From Phycisphaerae bacterium (GTDB taxonomy: Bacteria > Planctomycetota > Phycisphaerae > Phycisphaerales > Phycisphaeraceae): a stretch of DNA of 64,000 nt. This document shows positions 24,641-33,617 of this stretch, in pieces; position 1 is the stretch's first letter; each line of letters starts with the position of its first letter. Location: assembly GCA_030425705.1 (NCBI GenBank), contig JAUHZU010000002.1, positions 124,001 to 188,000 on the forward strand. The letters run 5' to 3'. The notes beneath the pieces were generated by a model that made no database searches, was not told the origin of the DNA, and was given only the letters and a program-made list of their open reading frames with translations. The position numbers and the translations under genes were made by a program.

Positions 24641-24928
24641 TCAGGCGCTGACCGAGGCGGTGTGGCCCTTCTGCGGCTTCTTGGCGGCCTGGTAGCCGCC
24701 GTCCGGGCTGGCCGGGTCGCACGGGTCCTGGACGAAGGAGAACAGCGGGGCGCAGGGCGAGCCGGGCTCGCGCGGGTAGACGGTGATCCGCCAGCAGTCG
24801 CCGATCTTGATCAGGACGACGAGCTGGAAGTCGCCCTCGGTGCCGACGTAGGGGCCGCTGGGGTCCGGGCCGACGACGGTTTGTGTCCCCGAGCACGGGC
24901 CCTGTACAGTGATGGTGCGTGAGGCCAT
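24641..24928 (-). CDS. Small protein of unknown function
   Basis: A 95-residue protein starting MASRTITVQGPCSGTQ with AGGAG seven bases ahead. The middle is beta-rich (EGDFQLVVLIKIGDCWRITV) and it has four cysteines, two of them in DPCDPAS and GSPCAPL, which might pair as disulfides or bind metal. There is no signal peptide or membrane segment. It is a single-gene transcript between a divergent PEP-CTERM gene and two terminators. I do not recognise the family. Confidence 0.55.
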   Translation of the reverse strand: MASRTITVQGPCSGTQTVVGPDPSGPYVGTEGDFQLVVLIKIGDCWRITVYPREPGSPCAPLFSFVQDPCDPASPDGGYQAAKKPQKGHTASVSA

Positions 24929-25029
24929 GGTTCGATTCTCCTGGCGCTGGACCCCCGCCGGTCCGGGCTTTGTGGTGTTCTTGGGGGGGCGGGCCCCCTG
25001 GGGCGGTCCCAACAAGCGAGGGAAGAGCG

Positions 25030-25596
25030 ATGCGGAACCCGGTGGTTGCTTCGGTGTGCGGTGTGGTGTGGGGTGTGTTGCTGGGCGTGCACGGCGGCGC
25101 GGCCGCGGAAGCGCCGGTCGCCAGCGGCCCGGGGGTGGGCCTGCCGGCGGTGCTGTTCGAGGCGCCGGACCCGCCGGGGTTCTGGGCGATGGGGAGCGTG
25201 TGGTTCGGCACCCCGGGGTACATCGACCTGTCGTTTGAGGTGCCGGCGGGCGCGGCCGGGGGCACGTACACGGTGATCCTCACGGTCACGAACGACACGG
25301 GCCAGGACCTGGGCGCGGGGCTGGACCTGTGGCTGACGGGGCCGGCGGCGTTCAGCGCTTCGCCGTTCCCGGTGTCGCTCGCGCCGCTGGGCGACCTGCC
25401 GACGGTGTTCGAAGACGACCACCTGCGTTTCGAGGGGATTACGTGGGCCGACGGCGACAGCAACATCCTGAACACCAACCTCACCGTGTCGGGGGCCGGG
25501 CCGGTGCAGGTCCGGCTGGCCCCGATCCCGGAGCCGGGGACGCTGGGGGGTGTGCTGCTGGGGGGCATGGTGCTCCTGCGTCGGGGGCGGCGGTGA
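25030..25596 (+). CDS. PEP-CTERM sorting-domain protein
   Basis: A 188-residue secreted protein with an N-terminal signal peptide (about residues 1-25) and a beta-sandwich middle. It ends with the tripartite PEP-CTERM signal: PIPEPGTLG, a hydrophobic stretch and the basic tail RRGRR. Such proteins are sorted to the cell surface or exported by an exosortase, which is not encoded here. ATG 25030 follows GGGAAGAGCG. Its stop abuts the stop of the convergent kinase gene with no gap. Confidence 0.8.
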   Translation: MRNPVVASVCGVVWGVLLGVHGGAAAEAPVASGPGVGLPAVLFEAPDPPGFWAMGSVWFGTPGYIDLSFEVPAGAAGGTYTVILTVTNDTGQDLGAGLDLWLTGPAAFSASPFPVSLAPLGDLPTVFEDDHLRFEGITWADGDSNILNTNLTVSGAGPVQVRLAPIPEPGTLGGVLLGGMVLLRRGRR

Positions 25597-27600
25597 CTAC
25601 TCGGTCGGGGCGGCGTGCCAGCGCGCGACGCCGAGGTTGGACTCGACGTAGACGGCCCGCTCGGACGGCTCCCAGGCGAACCGGGTGACGAGTTCGTTGA
25701 CGACCAGCCGGCCGCCGAGCGTGACGGTGCGTTTGAGGTCGCTGAGCCGGAACACGTGGATGCCCAGCGAGGCGACGAACAGGCGGTCCTCCGCGGGGAC
25801 GTACAGCACGGCGGAGACGTCCCCCTCGGACGGGCAGCTGACCTGCCGCCAGCGGTCGGCGGCGGTGTCGTAGATCGCGACGGTGCCGTCGTCGAACCCG
25901 AGGAACAGCCGCCCGGTCTCCGCGCAGAACTCGGCGCACTCGATGATGCCGTCCTGCCGGTCCATCGGGGTGTCCGGCAGCAGGACCTCGCCCCCGATGG
26001 TCTTGACCGCGGCGACGCGGCGGCCCCCGGGGTCCCGGCCGAGGTAGGCGACGACGCCGGCCGCGGAGTGGACCTGCAGCGCGGTCTTGTAGCCGTGCTC
26101 ATCGATGGTGTGTTCGGCCCGGTCCCAGCGGTGGATGGTGCTGGTGATGCGCTGCATCGCGTAGACCAGACCGCCCGCGAGGTATGCGGCGCGGGCGTCG
26201 GTGATGGGTGTCTTGTCCATCTCGACCGGCCGGTCAGGGAAGAGCGCCGCGGTGTAGACATCCAGGTTGTCGTCGATCAGGGCGGCGTGCTTCCCGTTCG
26301 CGGAGAACTCGATGCCCAGCAGCATCGGGGTCGGGCTGGTGACGGCGGGCGCGTCCGGGCCCGTGCGGTGGAAGAACCGGCCGTCGGCGGAGTACCACGC
26401 GAGCGACCCGCTGGGGTGGTGGTACCGCCAGGTGAGCGCGGGGAGCTCGCCGAACGGCGCTTCGCCGAAGGGCTGGGTTTCCCCGCCGTGCCGGACGAGG
26501 CCGACCTCCCACGCGGTTTGCTCGGCTTCGGGGAGCGCATCGATCGCGGCGAGGAACTGGTCGCGTGCTTCGCCGGCCGCGATGTGGCCTTCGGTCCAGT
26601 CCAGGTCGAGCAGGGTCCGCGGCTTGGCGGGGCCGGGGTCTGTCCATGTAGGGGGCGGGCCCGGGGCGGTCGCCAGCAGGACACCGACCACGACGGTCGC
26701 CACGACGCCCACCGATGCGGCGATCGACGCGATCAGGCCGGGGCGGCGCGGCCGGGTCGCGCGGGTCAGGTCGGCCAGCAGGGCCCGGGCGTCCGCGTAG
26801 CGTTCGTCCGGGTCCGGGCGGGTACAGGTCTGCAGGACCCGGGCGACGGATCGGCGGGCCCGCGCGCCGTTGTTCTGCGTCCACAACTCGATCAACCGGC
26901 CGAGCGTGACCCCCAGCGAGTAGACGTCCTGCCGGGGGTCGTGGCGGGTCGCCCGGCCGGACGCGATCTCCGGGGCGATGTAGCCCGGCGTGCCGGCCAG
27001 GCACGACGGTGTGTTGAGCTCGCGCATCGGGCTCTGCAGGTTGGCGGACAGGCCGAAGTCGACGAGGACCGGTGTCTCGTCGTTCATGATGAAGTGTTGC
27101 GGCTTGAGATCGCCGTGAACGACCTCGTGGCGGTGGAGGTCGGCGACGGCCTGAACCGCACGCACCAGCAGCGCATAGAAACCGGTGGTGTCGTTGCGGT
27201 AGCGGTTGGCGGCGAAGTAAGCGATGTCATCATCGCCGGCGTAATCGATCGCGAGGTAGCTGGCGCATCCGTCCAGCTTCTTAAGCCGGCCTTTGACAAT
27301 CCGGCTGGACGAAAGCTTGCTCAGGAACTCAAACTCCGCCGAGACCCGCTCAACGATCTCGTCATCCGACAGGGGCGTGTCGAGCGCCGCGGTCTTGATC
27401 ACGACTTCCCGTCCGCTGTTGGGCTCGAAACAGCGCCAGACGGACCACGCCCGGGACTGGTGCAGCTCCGAAGGCATGGTGTAGCCGTCCCGAACCGCCG
27501 CGAGCAGCCCGGCGGGGACAAACGCCGGGTCCAGGGCGGGTTCGTCGAACACGCTGTGGACGAAACGGTCGAGCGCCGGCTTGTGCAGGGTTTCAGGCAT
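25597..27600 (-). CDS. Membrane Ser/Thr protein kinase with extracellular beta-propeller
   Basis: A 667-residue protein. The kinase domain covers about residues 40-285, with the catalytic-loop motif VVHGDLKPQHF (HGD replacing the usual HRD), VDFGLS as the DFG motif, and GTPGYIAPE. The N-lobe Lys is in EVVIKTA, but no clear glycine-rich loop is visible. One membrane segment (IASVGVVATVVVGVLLAT, about 292-312) leads to an outer domain of WD/quinoprotein-like propeller repeats. ATG 27600 is chosen over a GTG two codons upstream. The next gene upstream on the same strand is a sigma factor, a pairing known in Planctomycetes. Confidence 0.85.
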   Translation of the reverse strand: MPETLHKPALDRFVHSVFDEPALDPAFVPAGLLAAVRDGYTMPSELHQSRAWSVWRCFEPNSGREVVIKTAALDTPLSDDEIVERVSAEFEFLSKLSSSRIVKGRLKKLDGCASYLAIDYAGDDDIAYFAANRYRNDTTGFYALLVRAVQAVADLHRHEVVHGDLKPQHFIMNDETPVLVDFGLSANLQSPMRELNTPSCLAGTPGYIAPEIASGRATRHDPRQDVYSLGVTLGRLIELWTQNNGARARRSVARVLQTCTRPDPDERYADARALLADLTRATRPRRPGLIASIAASVGVVATVVVGVLLATAPGPPPTWTDPGPAKPRTLLDLDWTEGHIAAGEARDQFLAAIDALPEAEQTAWEVGLVRHGGETQPFGEAPFGELPALTWRYHHPSGSLAWYSADGRFFHRTGPDAPAVTSPTPMLLGIEFSANGKHAALIDDNLDVYTAALFPDRPVEMDKTPITDARAAYLAGGLVYAMQRITSTIHRWDRAEHTIDEHGYKTALQVHSAAGVVAYLGRDPGGRRVAAVKTIGGEVLLPDTPMDRQDGIIECAEFCAETGRLFLGFDDGTVAIYDTAADRWRQVSCPSEGDVSAVLYVPAEDRLFVASLGIHVFRLSDLKRTVTLGGRLVVNELVTRFAWEPSERAVYVESNLGVARWHAAPTE

Positions 27601-28073
27601 GGGCACCGCCGCTCTGCCTACGGGTGACGGCGGGTGCCGGGGCGGTGCAGCGGTCGTAGCTTACCCTAGCGCTGCGCCGGGAAGCCGGGGTAGATTCTGT
27701 TTCGGTTGGTGGACGTTGTAGACGGATCGTTGGACTCACGCTACGGGCCTTCTCTATTTACGCGGGAAGGATCCGCGACGCTTCGGTCTGGGAGCAGCCC
27801 AATCGGGGGTTCACTTAGTTAGTACGCATTACTGTGGCGGGCTCTGCGCAGCCGGAAGAAAAAACATCTATTCGCCGATAGAAAACCCCGTTTGGCTTTC
27901 CCGCACATGCCGGGATCGTCATACGGGGTCGCAAGAGTCACGGAAAGAGTGCCCTCTACCCTAGGGGGGGGTGGCGAGCAGAGGGCACCCCAGCGTTAAG
28001 AACGCGACGGTTCGGCCGATTCTGCGCGCATGACGCATTTGTTTCAGACGGTTCGGTGATCCGTACGCACGAA
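27601..28073. other. Intergenic region between sigma factor and kinase
   Basis: These 473 bases contain no supportable gene. They should hold the kinase promoter, possibly one read by the upstream sigma factor. The one clear structure is an inverted repeat at 27949-27988, listed separately. Confidence 0.5.
27949..27988 (-). terminator. Inverted repeat downstream of the sigma factor gene
   Basis: GTGCCCTCT at 27949-27957 is a perfect inverted match to AGAGGGCAC at 27980-27988, with a 22-base loop that contains ACCCTAGGGG. On the minus strand a weak CTCTTTCC tract follows. It lies about 90 bases after the sigma factor stop, so it is probably that gene's terminator, though a regulatory site is possible. 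Confidence 0.45.
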
Positions 28074-28868
28074 TCAGCGACTGCGATAGGGGTGTGGTGA
28101 TCTGTTCTGCAGGATCTCGAACAGCTCACCGATCTCCTGCCGGATCTGGTTCTGGGATGGCGTGTACTCGCCGACGACCTGTGTGATGTTACGCTGGAAC
28201 TTGCGTATGCCCGTCACGAGCCAGTTCTGGACCTGCTTCGTGTCAGACGCACCCAGCCGAGAGCGCAGGGTCTCAAACGGGACCGGTTCGTCTAGCTGCC
28301 CGCGCATCGGCAGGACCAGACGGGATTCGAAGACCACCCAGATATGAGACTGGTCCTTGTGGCTTGTCTCTCGATCCGCCCGGAGGCATTCGGCCCGAGT
28401 CATCGCGATCGAGCGGTCGAGCACCGCGTGTGCCCACTCCAGATCGAACACGTCCCCCCGCCAGGTATCCGGCCGTTGTTCATGGTGATTCGGTTCATCG
28501 GCGCTTCCACCGACAGCACTCACACCGATGGGGTTGCGCTTACGGAGTTTTGATTTCGCAAAGTTATCGAGACAGACCGCAAGATAGGTGCGCAGCCGGC
28601 CACCGTCTCGGGTCACGCGGTCTAACAGTTGTGATGCGATGATCTTGTCGGAGATAAAGTCGGACAGGAGGTCATCCGTATCGTGATCGTTTCGGTAGTA
28701 CCGCTTCGCGATCAGGTAGGAACGCATCGCAGGGAGATATTGTTCTAAGAACCGGCCGAGTACATCACGCTGTGCCTGTGGGTCCGCTGCCTGTACCGCC
28801 CGGACCAGTGACCAGTCGGTGTGCGGGAACTCGCAACGCGTTGGAGAAAAAGATTGGGGCGGAGACAT
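28074..28868 (-). CDS. ECF-type RNA polymerase sigma factor (planctomycete type)
   Basis: A 264-residue sigma-70-family protein. Region 2 is visible near residues 50-110, with DTDDLLSDFISDKIIASQLL and GGRLRTYLAVCLDNFAKSKL as the -10 recognition helices. Region 4 near residues 190-235 is divergent. It is longer than standard ECF factors (about 170-200), with an acidic linker between the regions. It lies upstream of a membrane kinase on the same strand, as seen for planctomycete sigma-kinase pairs in which phosphorylation is thought to control the factor. No anti-sigma gene is seen. Confidence 0.8.
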   Translation of the reverse strand: MSPPQSFSPTRCEFPHTDWSLVRAVQAADPQAQRDVLGRFLEQYLPAMRSYLIAKRYYRNDHDTDDLLSDFISDKIIASQLLDRVTRDGGRLRTYLAVCLDNFAKSKLRKRNPIGVSAVGGSADEPNHHEQRPDTWRGDVFDLEWAHAVLDRSIAMTRAECLRADRETSHKDQSHIWVVFESRLVLPMRGQLDEPVPFETLRSRLGASDTKQVQNWLVTGIRKFQRNITQVVGEYTPSQNQIRQEIGELFEILQNRSPHPYRSR

Positions 28869-29163
28869 CAGGGGTCCTCCGGTGTCACTTGCATGCGGGT
28901 TCAGGATACCGGAGTGTGGCGCGAGCCGCTTGGTTTGCAGGCTCCATGTCAGCAGACCAAGAGGAGTATGTGTTTGGCAATATGATTTTCGAATGCAAGC
29001 GGGTCGATTTCATCGTGGGATTGCCTGATCTTCTGAGCATAGTTATAGAACGCATTCGTGTGGAGTAGTCCTTGTGTCATGGGAATGTCCCTTTCCCTAG
29101 TATAGCGCGACACGGGACAACCCTCGGCTTGTAGGCATGATGCGGCCGACGTATGCTCGAATC

Positions 29164-29748
29164 ATGCGTAGCTTGTGGCGGGACATCCCGGCGGTGTTGC
29201 TGTTGGCGGCTTTCGTCGCGACGGCCGGCTGTGCGCCGAAGGGGTCGGCGATGGACCCAGGGACGCGTACGCCGGTGCAGGGCACGCCCGGGCCCGCGCC
29301 GGAGCGCGCCCGACTGCCCGCGTGGTTCCCGCGCGCGGTGGACCTGCGGGTGCACCCGGCGACGCGCTACGTCCAGGAACGCGACGAGCTGATCCTCGAA
29401 GCGCGCATCGAGCTGCTGGATCAGGCGGGCGAACCGATCAAGGACATCGGCCGGTTCGTCTGTGAGTTGGGGCAGGTCGACAGCAACGGCGAGGTGGTGC
29501 TGGTGGAGGGCCGGCAGCGCGTGCTGCATTTCGAGCTGGACGTGACGACGGCCGAGCAGCACGCGGAGTACTGGGACCCGGTCGCGCGGGCGTATGTCCT
29601 GCCGCTGAAGGTAGGGCTGGCGGACGCGGACCTGCCAACGGGCGTGACACGGCTGTGGGTGACGTTCCGCCCCGCCTGGCCGGGGAGCACCGAGCTGCCG
29701 CCGAGCACCGGGTCGCGCGGGCCGGTGGACATCCGGGTGGATTGGTAG
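29164..29748 (+). CDS. Putative lipoprotein of unknown function
   Basis: A 194-residue protein with a lipoprotein signal: hydrophobic residues 8-20 ending in the lipobox TAGC at about residues 19-22. The mature part is a beta-sandwich-like domain (DLRVHPATRYVQERDELILE, VLHFELDVTTAEQH) that may be immunoglobulin-like. ATG 29164 is preferred because it leaves a normal-length signal sequence. It is convergent with ribD. I do not recognise a named family. Confidence 0.65.
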   Translation: MRSLWRDIPAVLLLAAFVATAGCAPKGSAMDPGTRTPVQGTPGPAPERARLPAWFPRAVDLRVHPATRYVQERDELILEARIELLDQAGEPIKDIGRFVCELGQVDSNGEVVLVEGRQRVLHFELDVTTAEQHAEYWDPVARAYVLPLKVGLADADLPTGVTRLWVTFRPAWPGSTELPPSTGSRGPVDIRVDW

Positions 29749-29773
29749 GGGCTTAGAAGGTTGTAGTTGAAGA

Positions 29774-29804
29774 CCCCTTGGCGTTGCTACGCAAAGCCGT
29801 GGGG
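29774..29804. terminator. Hairpin between convergent genes, GCCGTGGGG family
   Basis: CCCC-TT-GGC at 29774-29782 pairs with GCC-GT-GGGG at 29796-29804 around a loop starting GTTGC. It lies between the convergent lipoprotein and ribD genes. It resembles the hairpins at 40192 and 41807, including the GGCGTTGC left arm and loop. Confidence 0.5.
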
Positions 29805-29847
29805 CTGGGCCTTTTCCCCCAACCCCCAACTCTTGAATCCTACCTCT

Positions 29848-30984
29848 CTACCCCACCCGGTAGTCCAGCAGCACATCGTCTTCGATGCGTTCGACGTGGT
29901 GGAGGTTGAGCGGGGTCGCGTCGTTGATGGTGTCGGCGGTGAGGCCGGTGACAGCGCCCAGGGCGTTCGCGTCGCCCAGGAGCTTGGGGGCGATGAAGAC
30001 GAGCAGCTGGTCGGCGAGGTTCTGCTTGAGCAGCGAGCCGGTGAGGCCGGCTCCGCCCTCGACGAGGATGTGGGTGGCGTCGTGCGCGGCGACGAGGTGG
30101 CGCAGGAGGGGTGCGAGGTCGAGGTGGTGGTCGGGGAGCTGGGGGAGCGGGACGATCTCGATGCCGTGCGCGCGGTAATCGTGGAGGCGTTGGCCCGGTC
30201 CGTCGACGAGGTGTTCGTCGATGGCGAGGGTGACGGGCGGGTCGCCGGGTTCGCTGCCGAGCGTGAGCCGCGCCTGCGGCGGCAGGCGGAGTTCGGGGTC
30301 GAGCACGACGCGGCGGGCGACGCGGCGGACCTCGACCTCGCGGGCGGTGAGCTGGGGGTCGTCGGCGAGCGCCGTGCCCACGCCGACGAGGATGGCGTCG
30401 GCACGGGCGCGCCACTCGTGGACGCGTCGGCGCGAGGCGGGCGAGCTGATCCAGCGGCTGTCGCCCCGGTGGGTGGCGATCTTGCCGTCGAGCGTCGCGG
30501 CCCACTTGATCGTGACCCACGGCAGGCCGGTGGTGATCCGCTTGATGTAGGGCGCGTTGACCTCGCGGGCCCGGGCCTCGCACACGCCGGTGACGACCTC
30601 GACGCCCGCCTCGCGCAGCTTCGCCAGCCCCCGTCCCGCGACGCGGTCGAACGGGTCGCCCATCGCGACGACGGCGCGGGCGATGTGCGCCTCGATCAGC
30701 GCCTCGGCGCACGGCGGGGTCTTGCCGAAGTGGCTGCACGGCTCGAGCGTGATGTAGGCGGTAGCGCCCGCGGTGTCTTCGCCACGCTGGCGCGCGTCGG
30801 CGAGCGCGGCGGCCTCGGCGTGCGGGCCGCCGAACGGCGCGGTGTGGCCCCGGCCGATCTCCCGGCCCTGCTTGACCAGCACGCACCCCACCAGCGGGTT
30901 GGGCTCGGCGGAACCACGGCTGCGCTCGGCTAATGCCAGCGCCTGCCACATCCACGCCTCGTGCTGGGGGTCGTGATGCTCCAT
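29848..30984 (-). CDS. ribD: Bifunctional riboflavin biosynthesis deaminase/reductase
   Basis: A 378-residue RibD. The N-terminal zinc deaminase (about residues 1-145) has PHAEAAALADA with the catalytic HAE and ITLEPCSHFGKTPPCAEALI with the two zinc cysteines. The C-terminal reductase (about 150-375) has VTIKWAATLDGKIATHRGDS and ILVEGGAGLTGSLL. Together they convert the pyrimidine product of GTP cyclohydrolase II to 5-amino-6-ribitylaminouracil phosphate. ATG 30984 is chosen because the deaminase fold begins right after it; earlier in-frame codons overlap the divergent gene's promoter region. No other rib genes are nearby. Confidence 0.95.
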   Translation of the reverse strand: MEHHDPQHEAWMWQALALAERSRGSAEPNPLVGCVLVKQGREIGRGHTAPFGGPHAEAAALADARQRGEDTAGATAYITLEPCSHFGKTPPCAEALIEAHIARAVVAMGDPFDRVAGRGLAKLREAGVEVVTGVCEARAREVNAPYIKRITTGLPWVTIKWAATLDGKIATHRGDSRWISSPASRRRVHEWRARADAILVGVGTALADDPQLTAREVEVRRVARRVVLDPELRLPPQARLTLGSEPGDPPVTLAIDEHLVDGPGQRLHDYRAHGIEIVPLPQLPDHHLDLAPLLRHLVAAHDATHILVEGGAGLTGSLLKQNLADQLLVFIAPKLLGDANALGAVTGLTADTINDATPLNLHHVERIEDDVLLDYRVG

Positions 30985-31142
30985 CGCCCGGCTCGTCGGC
31001 CGATCTCCTCGCCCCGATTGAGTTCCCGGTGAATCCGCTTCGCCCCACGGCCGACTCATCATAAGATGATACGGTTCGCGTGGACAAACCCGACTCACCC
31101 ATCCTCTCGCCCGGCCCAGCGGGCACCGCCGGAGCCCCCCTC

Positions 31143-32102
31143 ATGAAGCTGCTCATCAAACTCGTCGTCGTCCTGGTCCTGCTGGTTGCGATCGGCGCGG
31201 TCGCCGGGTTCGTTTACATGGACAAGATCGCCACCGCCGCGGTGAAGAAGGCGACCGCCTACGCGACCCAGTGCGAGGTCGAGGTCGGCAAGGTCGATGT
31301 CAAGCCGATCTCCGGCGAAGCGACGATCAGTGAGCTGGATATCAAGAACCCCGAGAAGTTCCGCGAGATCCACGACAGCTTCCTCGTGCTCGGCACGGGC
31401 GAGGCGGGCGTGTCGCTCGGCACGCTGCGGTCGGACCTGGTCGAGATCCCCAAGGTCGGCGCGACCGGTGTGGTCGTGTCGCTCATCGGGCGCGACGGCG
31501 AAACCAACTACGAAACGATCCTCGAATCGCTCAAGCGGCTGCAGGGCGAGGAGGCCCCGGCCGACACCGCGGCGGACGGCAAGGAGTTCATCATCCGCAC
31601 GGTGGACCTCCCGGACGTGAAGGTCATCGTCGATATGGATGAAGACCCCGCGCTGGGGCTCATGCCCGTGCAGTTGGAGCTGACCCTCAAGCCCATCACG
31701 CTGACCGACGTGGGCCAGGGCGGAGTGCCGCTGTCGCAGATCTCGGCCGACCTGATCGCCGACATCCTCGTGCAGGTCGTCGCGCAGCTCGGCAACCAGC
31801 TGGGCGACCGCGTCCTGAGCGGGCTGACCTCCGGGCTCGCGGGGGTGCTGGGCCCGGACGTGCTGCAGGGCCAGCTCTCGGACATCACCGCCTCGCTCGG
31901 GCTGGACAGCATCAACGTGTCCGGCCAGCTCGAACGGGCCGGCGAACTGGGCACGGCGGTCGGCGAGCAGCTCGAAGGGCTGGGCGACCGCGCGGGCGAA
32001 GCGGTCGAGGGAGTGAACGACGCCATCGGCGGCGCGCGGGACCAGCTCCGCGGCGTCGGCGGCGGGCTGCTCGGCGGCGGGGACGACGACGAAGAAGAGT
32101 AG
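31143..32102 (+). CDS. Membrane-anchored AsmA-like protein
   Basis: A 319-residue protein with one N-terminal membrane segment (LIKLVVVLVLLVAIGAVAGF, residues 4-23) and the rest predicted outside. The AsmA-like features are the pattern EVEVGKVDVKPISGEATISE followed by repeated beta-strand segments (LGTLRSDLVEIPKVGATGVV). The C-terminal third is rich in Gly, Gln and Leu and ends in an acidic DDDEEE tail. AsmA-type proteins have been linked to envelope lipid transport, but this is a distant resemblance. ATG 31143 leaves the membrane anchor at the very start. Confidence 0.6.
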   Translation: MKLLIKLVVVLVLLVAIGAVAGFVYMDKIATAAVKKATAYATQCEVEVGKVDVKPISGEATISELDIKNPEKFREIHDSFLVLGTGEAGVSLGTLRSDLVEIPKVGATGVVVSLIGRDGETNYETILESLKRLQGEEAPADTAADGKEFIIRTVDLPDVKVIVDMDEDPALGLMPVQLELTLKPITLTDVGQGGVPLSQISADLIADILVQVVAQLGNQLGDRVLSGLTSGLAGVLGPDVLQGQLSDITASLGLDSINVSGQLERAGELGTAVGEQLEGLGDRAGEAVEGVNDAIGGARDQLRGVGGGLLGGGDDDEEE

Positions 32103-32128
32103 ACGGAACTTGGTCGAATGGTGCCGCC

Positions 32129-33127
32129 CTACCCGGCCCGCGCGGCCTCGACCGTGTACAGCGCGATCGCCGCGGTCATCACCCCCGCCGCGATGAACCG
32201 GCGGGCCACGACCGGCCAGGGGGCGTGCTGCTCCAGGTGGTGGTGCCCGAGGTACGCGATCCCCGCGCCCAGCAGCACGGACATCAGCCCGCGCGTCGAC
32301 TGCAGGATCCCCCCGAACACGATGCCCACCAGCGAGAAGCAGCTGAACAGGCAGACCATCGACATGAACCACGCGCCCGCGTACGGCAGCCCGCCGGGCA
32401 GCGTGCGCACCAGCGCCCGGGTGAAGCCCTCGGCCCGGCCGTGCAGCACAACCGGCAGCATGGCGACCGCGACGCCGCCACACCAGACGTAGGCCAACGC
32501 CATGCCCGCCATCGCCGCGGTGATGCGCTGCTGTTTGTCGGCCGCGTCGAGCGCGACCCCCGCGGGGAGCCAGGCGGGGATCATCTGCTTGATGCAAAGG
32601 TCCGAGAGCACAAAGCCCGCGCAGGTCGCGAGGATCATGGCGAGGGTCTTGACGGACAGCCGGCCGCCGGACGTGCCGAGCATCACCGCCGCGCCCGTGG
32701 CCATCATGACCGCCAGCCACTGCAGGGCGGTGAAGTCCTCGGCCGTAAACAGCTCGACGGTGAGCGCGAGCATCACGACCTTGAGCCCGAGCAGGGGCGA
32801 GACGCGCGAGGCGTCGGTCAGCCGGAGGGTGAGGAAGAGGAAGACGTTGCCCAGCAGGTAGAAGAGCGCGACGCCGGCGGAGGTCAGCGCCGCGAAGCCG
32901 GGGCGTTCCGGCCGGGCGTCCATCGCGGTCACCAGCAGCGGCAGCGCGGCCAGGCAGACACCGGCGAGCCAGGTGTGCGCGGTGACGAGGAGGCGCAGCG
33001 GCGGGCGCCAGGGGGTGGCGTCGGGCTCCTGCTGGGCGGCGCGGACCGCGTAGCGCCGCGAGCAGAGGTAGGCCAGCGAGGCGCCCAGCGCGCTGAGCAG
33101 GCCGAGGATGATGCCGAGGGTCTGCAT
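32129..33127 (-). CDS. EamA/DMT-family transporter-like membrane protein
   Basis: A 332-residue integral membrane protein with about ten hydrophobic segments arranged as two repeats, as in drug/metabolite transporters. The first is LGIILGLLSALGASLAYL right after the start, with LFYLLGNVFLFLTLRLTDAS and VMLALTVELF further on. The long upstream frame has no membrane character, so ATG 33127 is chosen. The substrate is unknown. It is followed by a short gap to the convergent AsmA-like gene. Confidence 0.7.
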   Translation of the reverse strand: MQTLGIILGLLSALGASLAYLCSRRYAVRAAQQEPDATPWRPPLRLLVTAHTWLAGVCLAALPLLVTAMDARPERPGFAALTSAGVALFYLLGNVFLFLTLRLTDASRVSPLLGLKVVMLALTVELFTAEDFTALQWLAVMMATGAAVMLGTSGGRLSVKTLAMILATCAGFVLSDLCIKQMIPAWLPAGVALDAADKQQRITAAMAGMALAYVWCGGVAVAMLPVVLHGRAEGFTRALVRTLPGGLPYAGAWFMSMVCLFSCFSLVGIVFGGILQSTRGLMSVLLGAGIAYLGHHHLEQHAPWPVVARRFIAAGVMTAAIALYTVEAARAG

Positions 33128-33180
33128 GGCCCGGCAGTGTAGGGCAAGCAAGTGGTTGGGATCGCGCCGCGCGCACGACA

Positions 33181-33207
33181 CCGCCGCGGGTGCGAGACCC
33201 GCGGCGG
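33181..33207. terminator. Perfect GC-rich hairpin after the MerR gene
   Basis: CCGCCGCGGGT (33181-33191) and ACCCGCGGCGG (33197-33207) form an 11-pair stem with a five-base loop, 13 bases beyond the MerR stop. No T-tract follows on either strand, so it may end or protect the transcript without being a standard intrinsic terminator. Confidence 0.5.
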
Positions 33208-33219
33208 CGTGTGGCGTGT

Positions 33220-33519
33220 TCAGGCCGAGCGGCGGACCGCGTGGCTGAACATGGGCTCGTCCGACGCCTCGTCGTCGAGGTCGTCGACATCGATTGCGCC
33301 CGGGGCGTAGAGCAGCTTGTAGACCGCGTCTACGTGGTCCCGGTTGTAGCGCCGGTGCCCGCCGGGCGTGCGGTGGGCGCGGGGGATCAGCCCCGCGCGT
33401 TCCCAATTACGCAGCGACTCGGCGGAGATGTTGAACCGGCGGACGAGGACGCCGATCGGGAAGGTTCGTGCCGAGGCCTCTTGGGTCTGCGGCGCGGGCC
33501 GGGTCTGGAGGGGTGCCAT
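33220..33519 (-). CDS. Small MerR-type HTH regulator
   Basis: A 99-residue DNA-binding protein. Residues about 20-70 form a MerR winged helix: FPIGVLVRRFNISAESLRNW, then GLIPRAHRTPGGHRRYNRDH. The rest is a short acidic tail (IDVDDLDDEASDE) in place of an effector domain, so it probably dimerises weakly or needs a partner. Its target is not apparent. It is a lone gene ahead of a hairpin. Confidence 0.8.
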   Translation of the reverse strand: MAPLQTRPAPQTQEASARTFPIGVLVRRFNISAESLRNWERAGLIPRAHRTPGGHRRYNRDHVDAVYKLLYAPGAIDVDDLDDEASDEPMFSHAVRRSA

Positions 33520-33617
33520 GATGGCCTCCTGGTGTTACGCCAAGAGCAGACCGTCAGCCACCCCGGCCACACGCCGGGGGTTTGCTATTCGTTTTCGTTC
33601 CGTGTGTCGTCGCCGGG

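Noticed and set aside
28772-29068. Plus-strand frame over the sigma factor start
   Set aside because: It overlaps the 5' end of the sigma factor gene in antisense and has no recognisable features.
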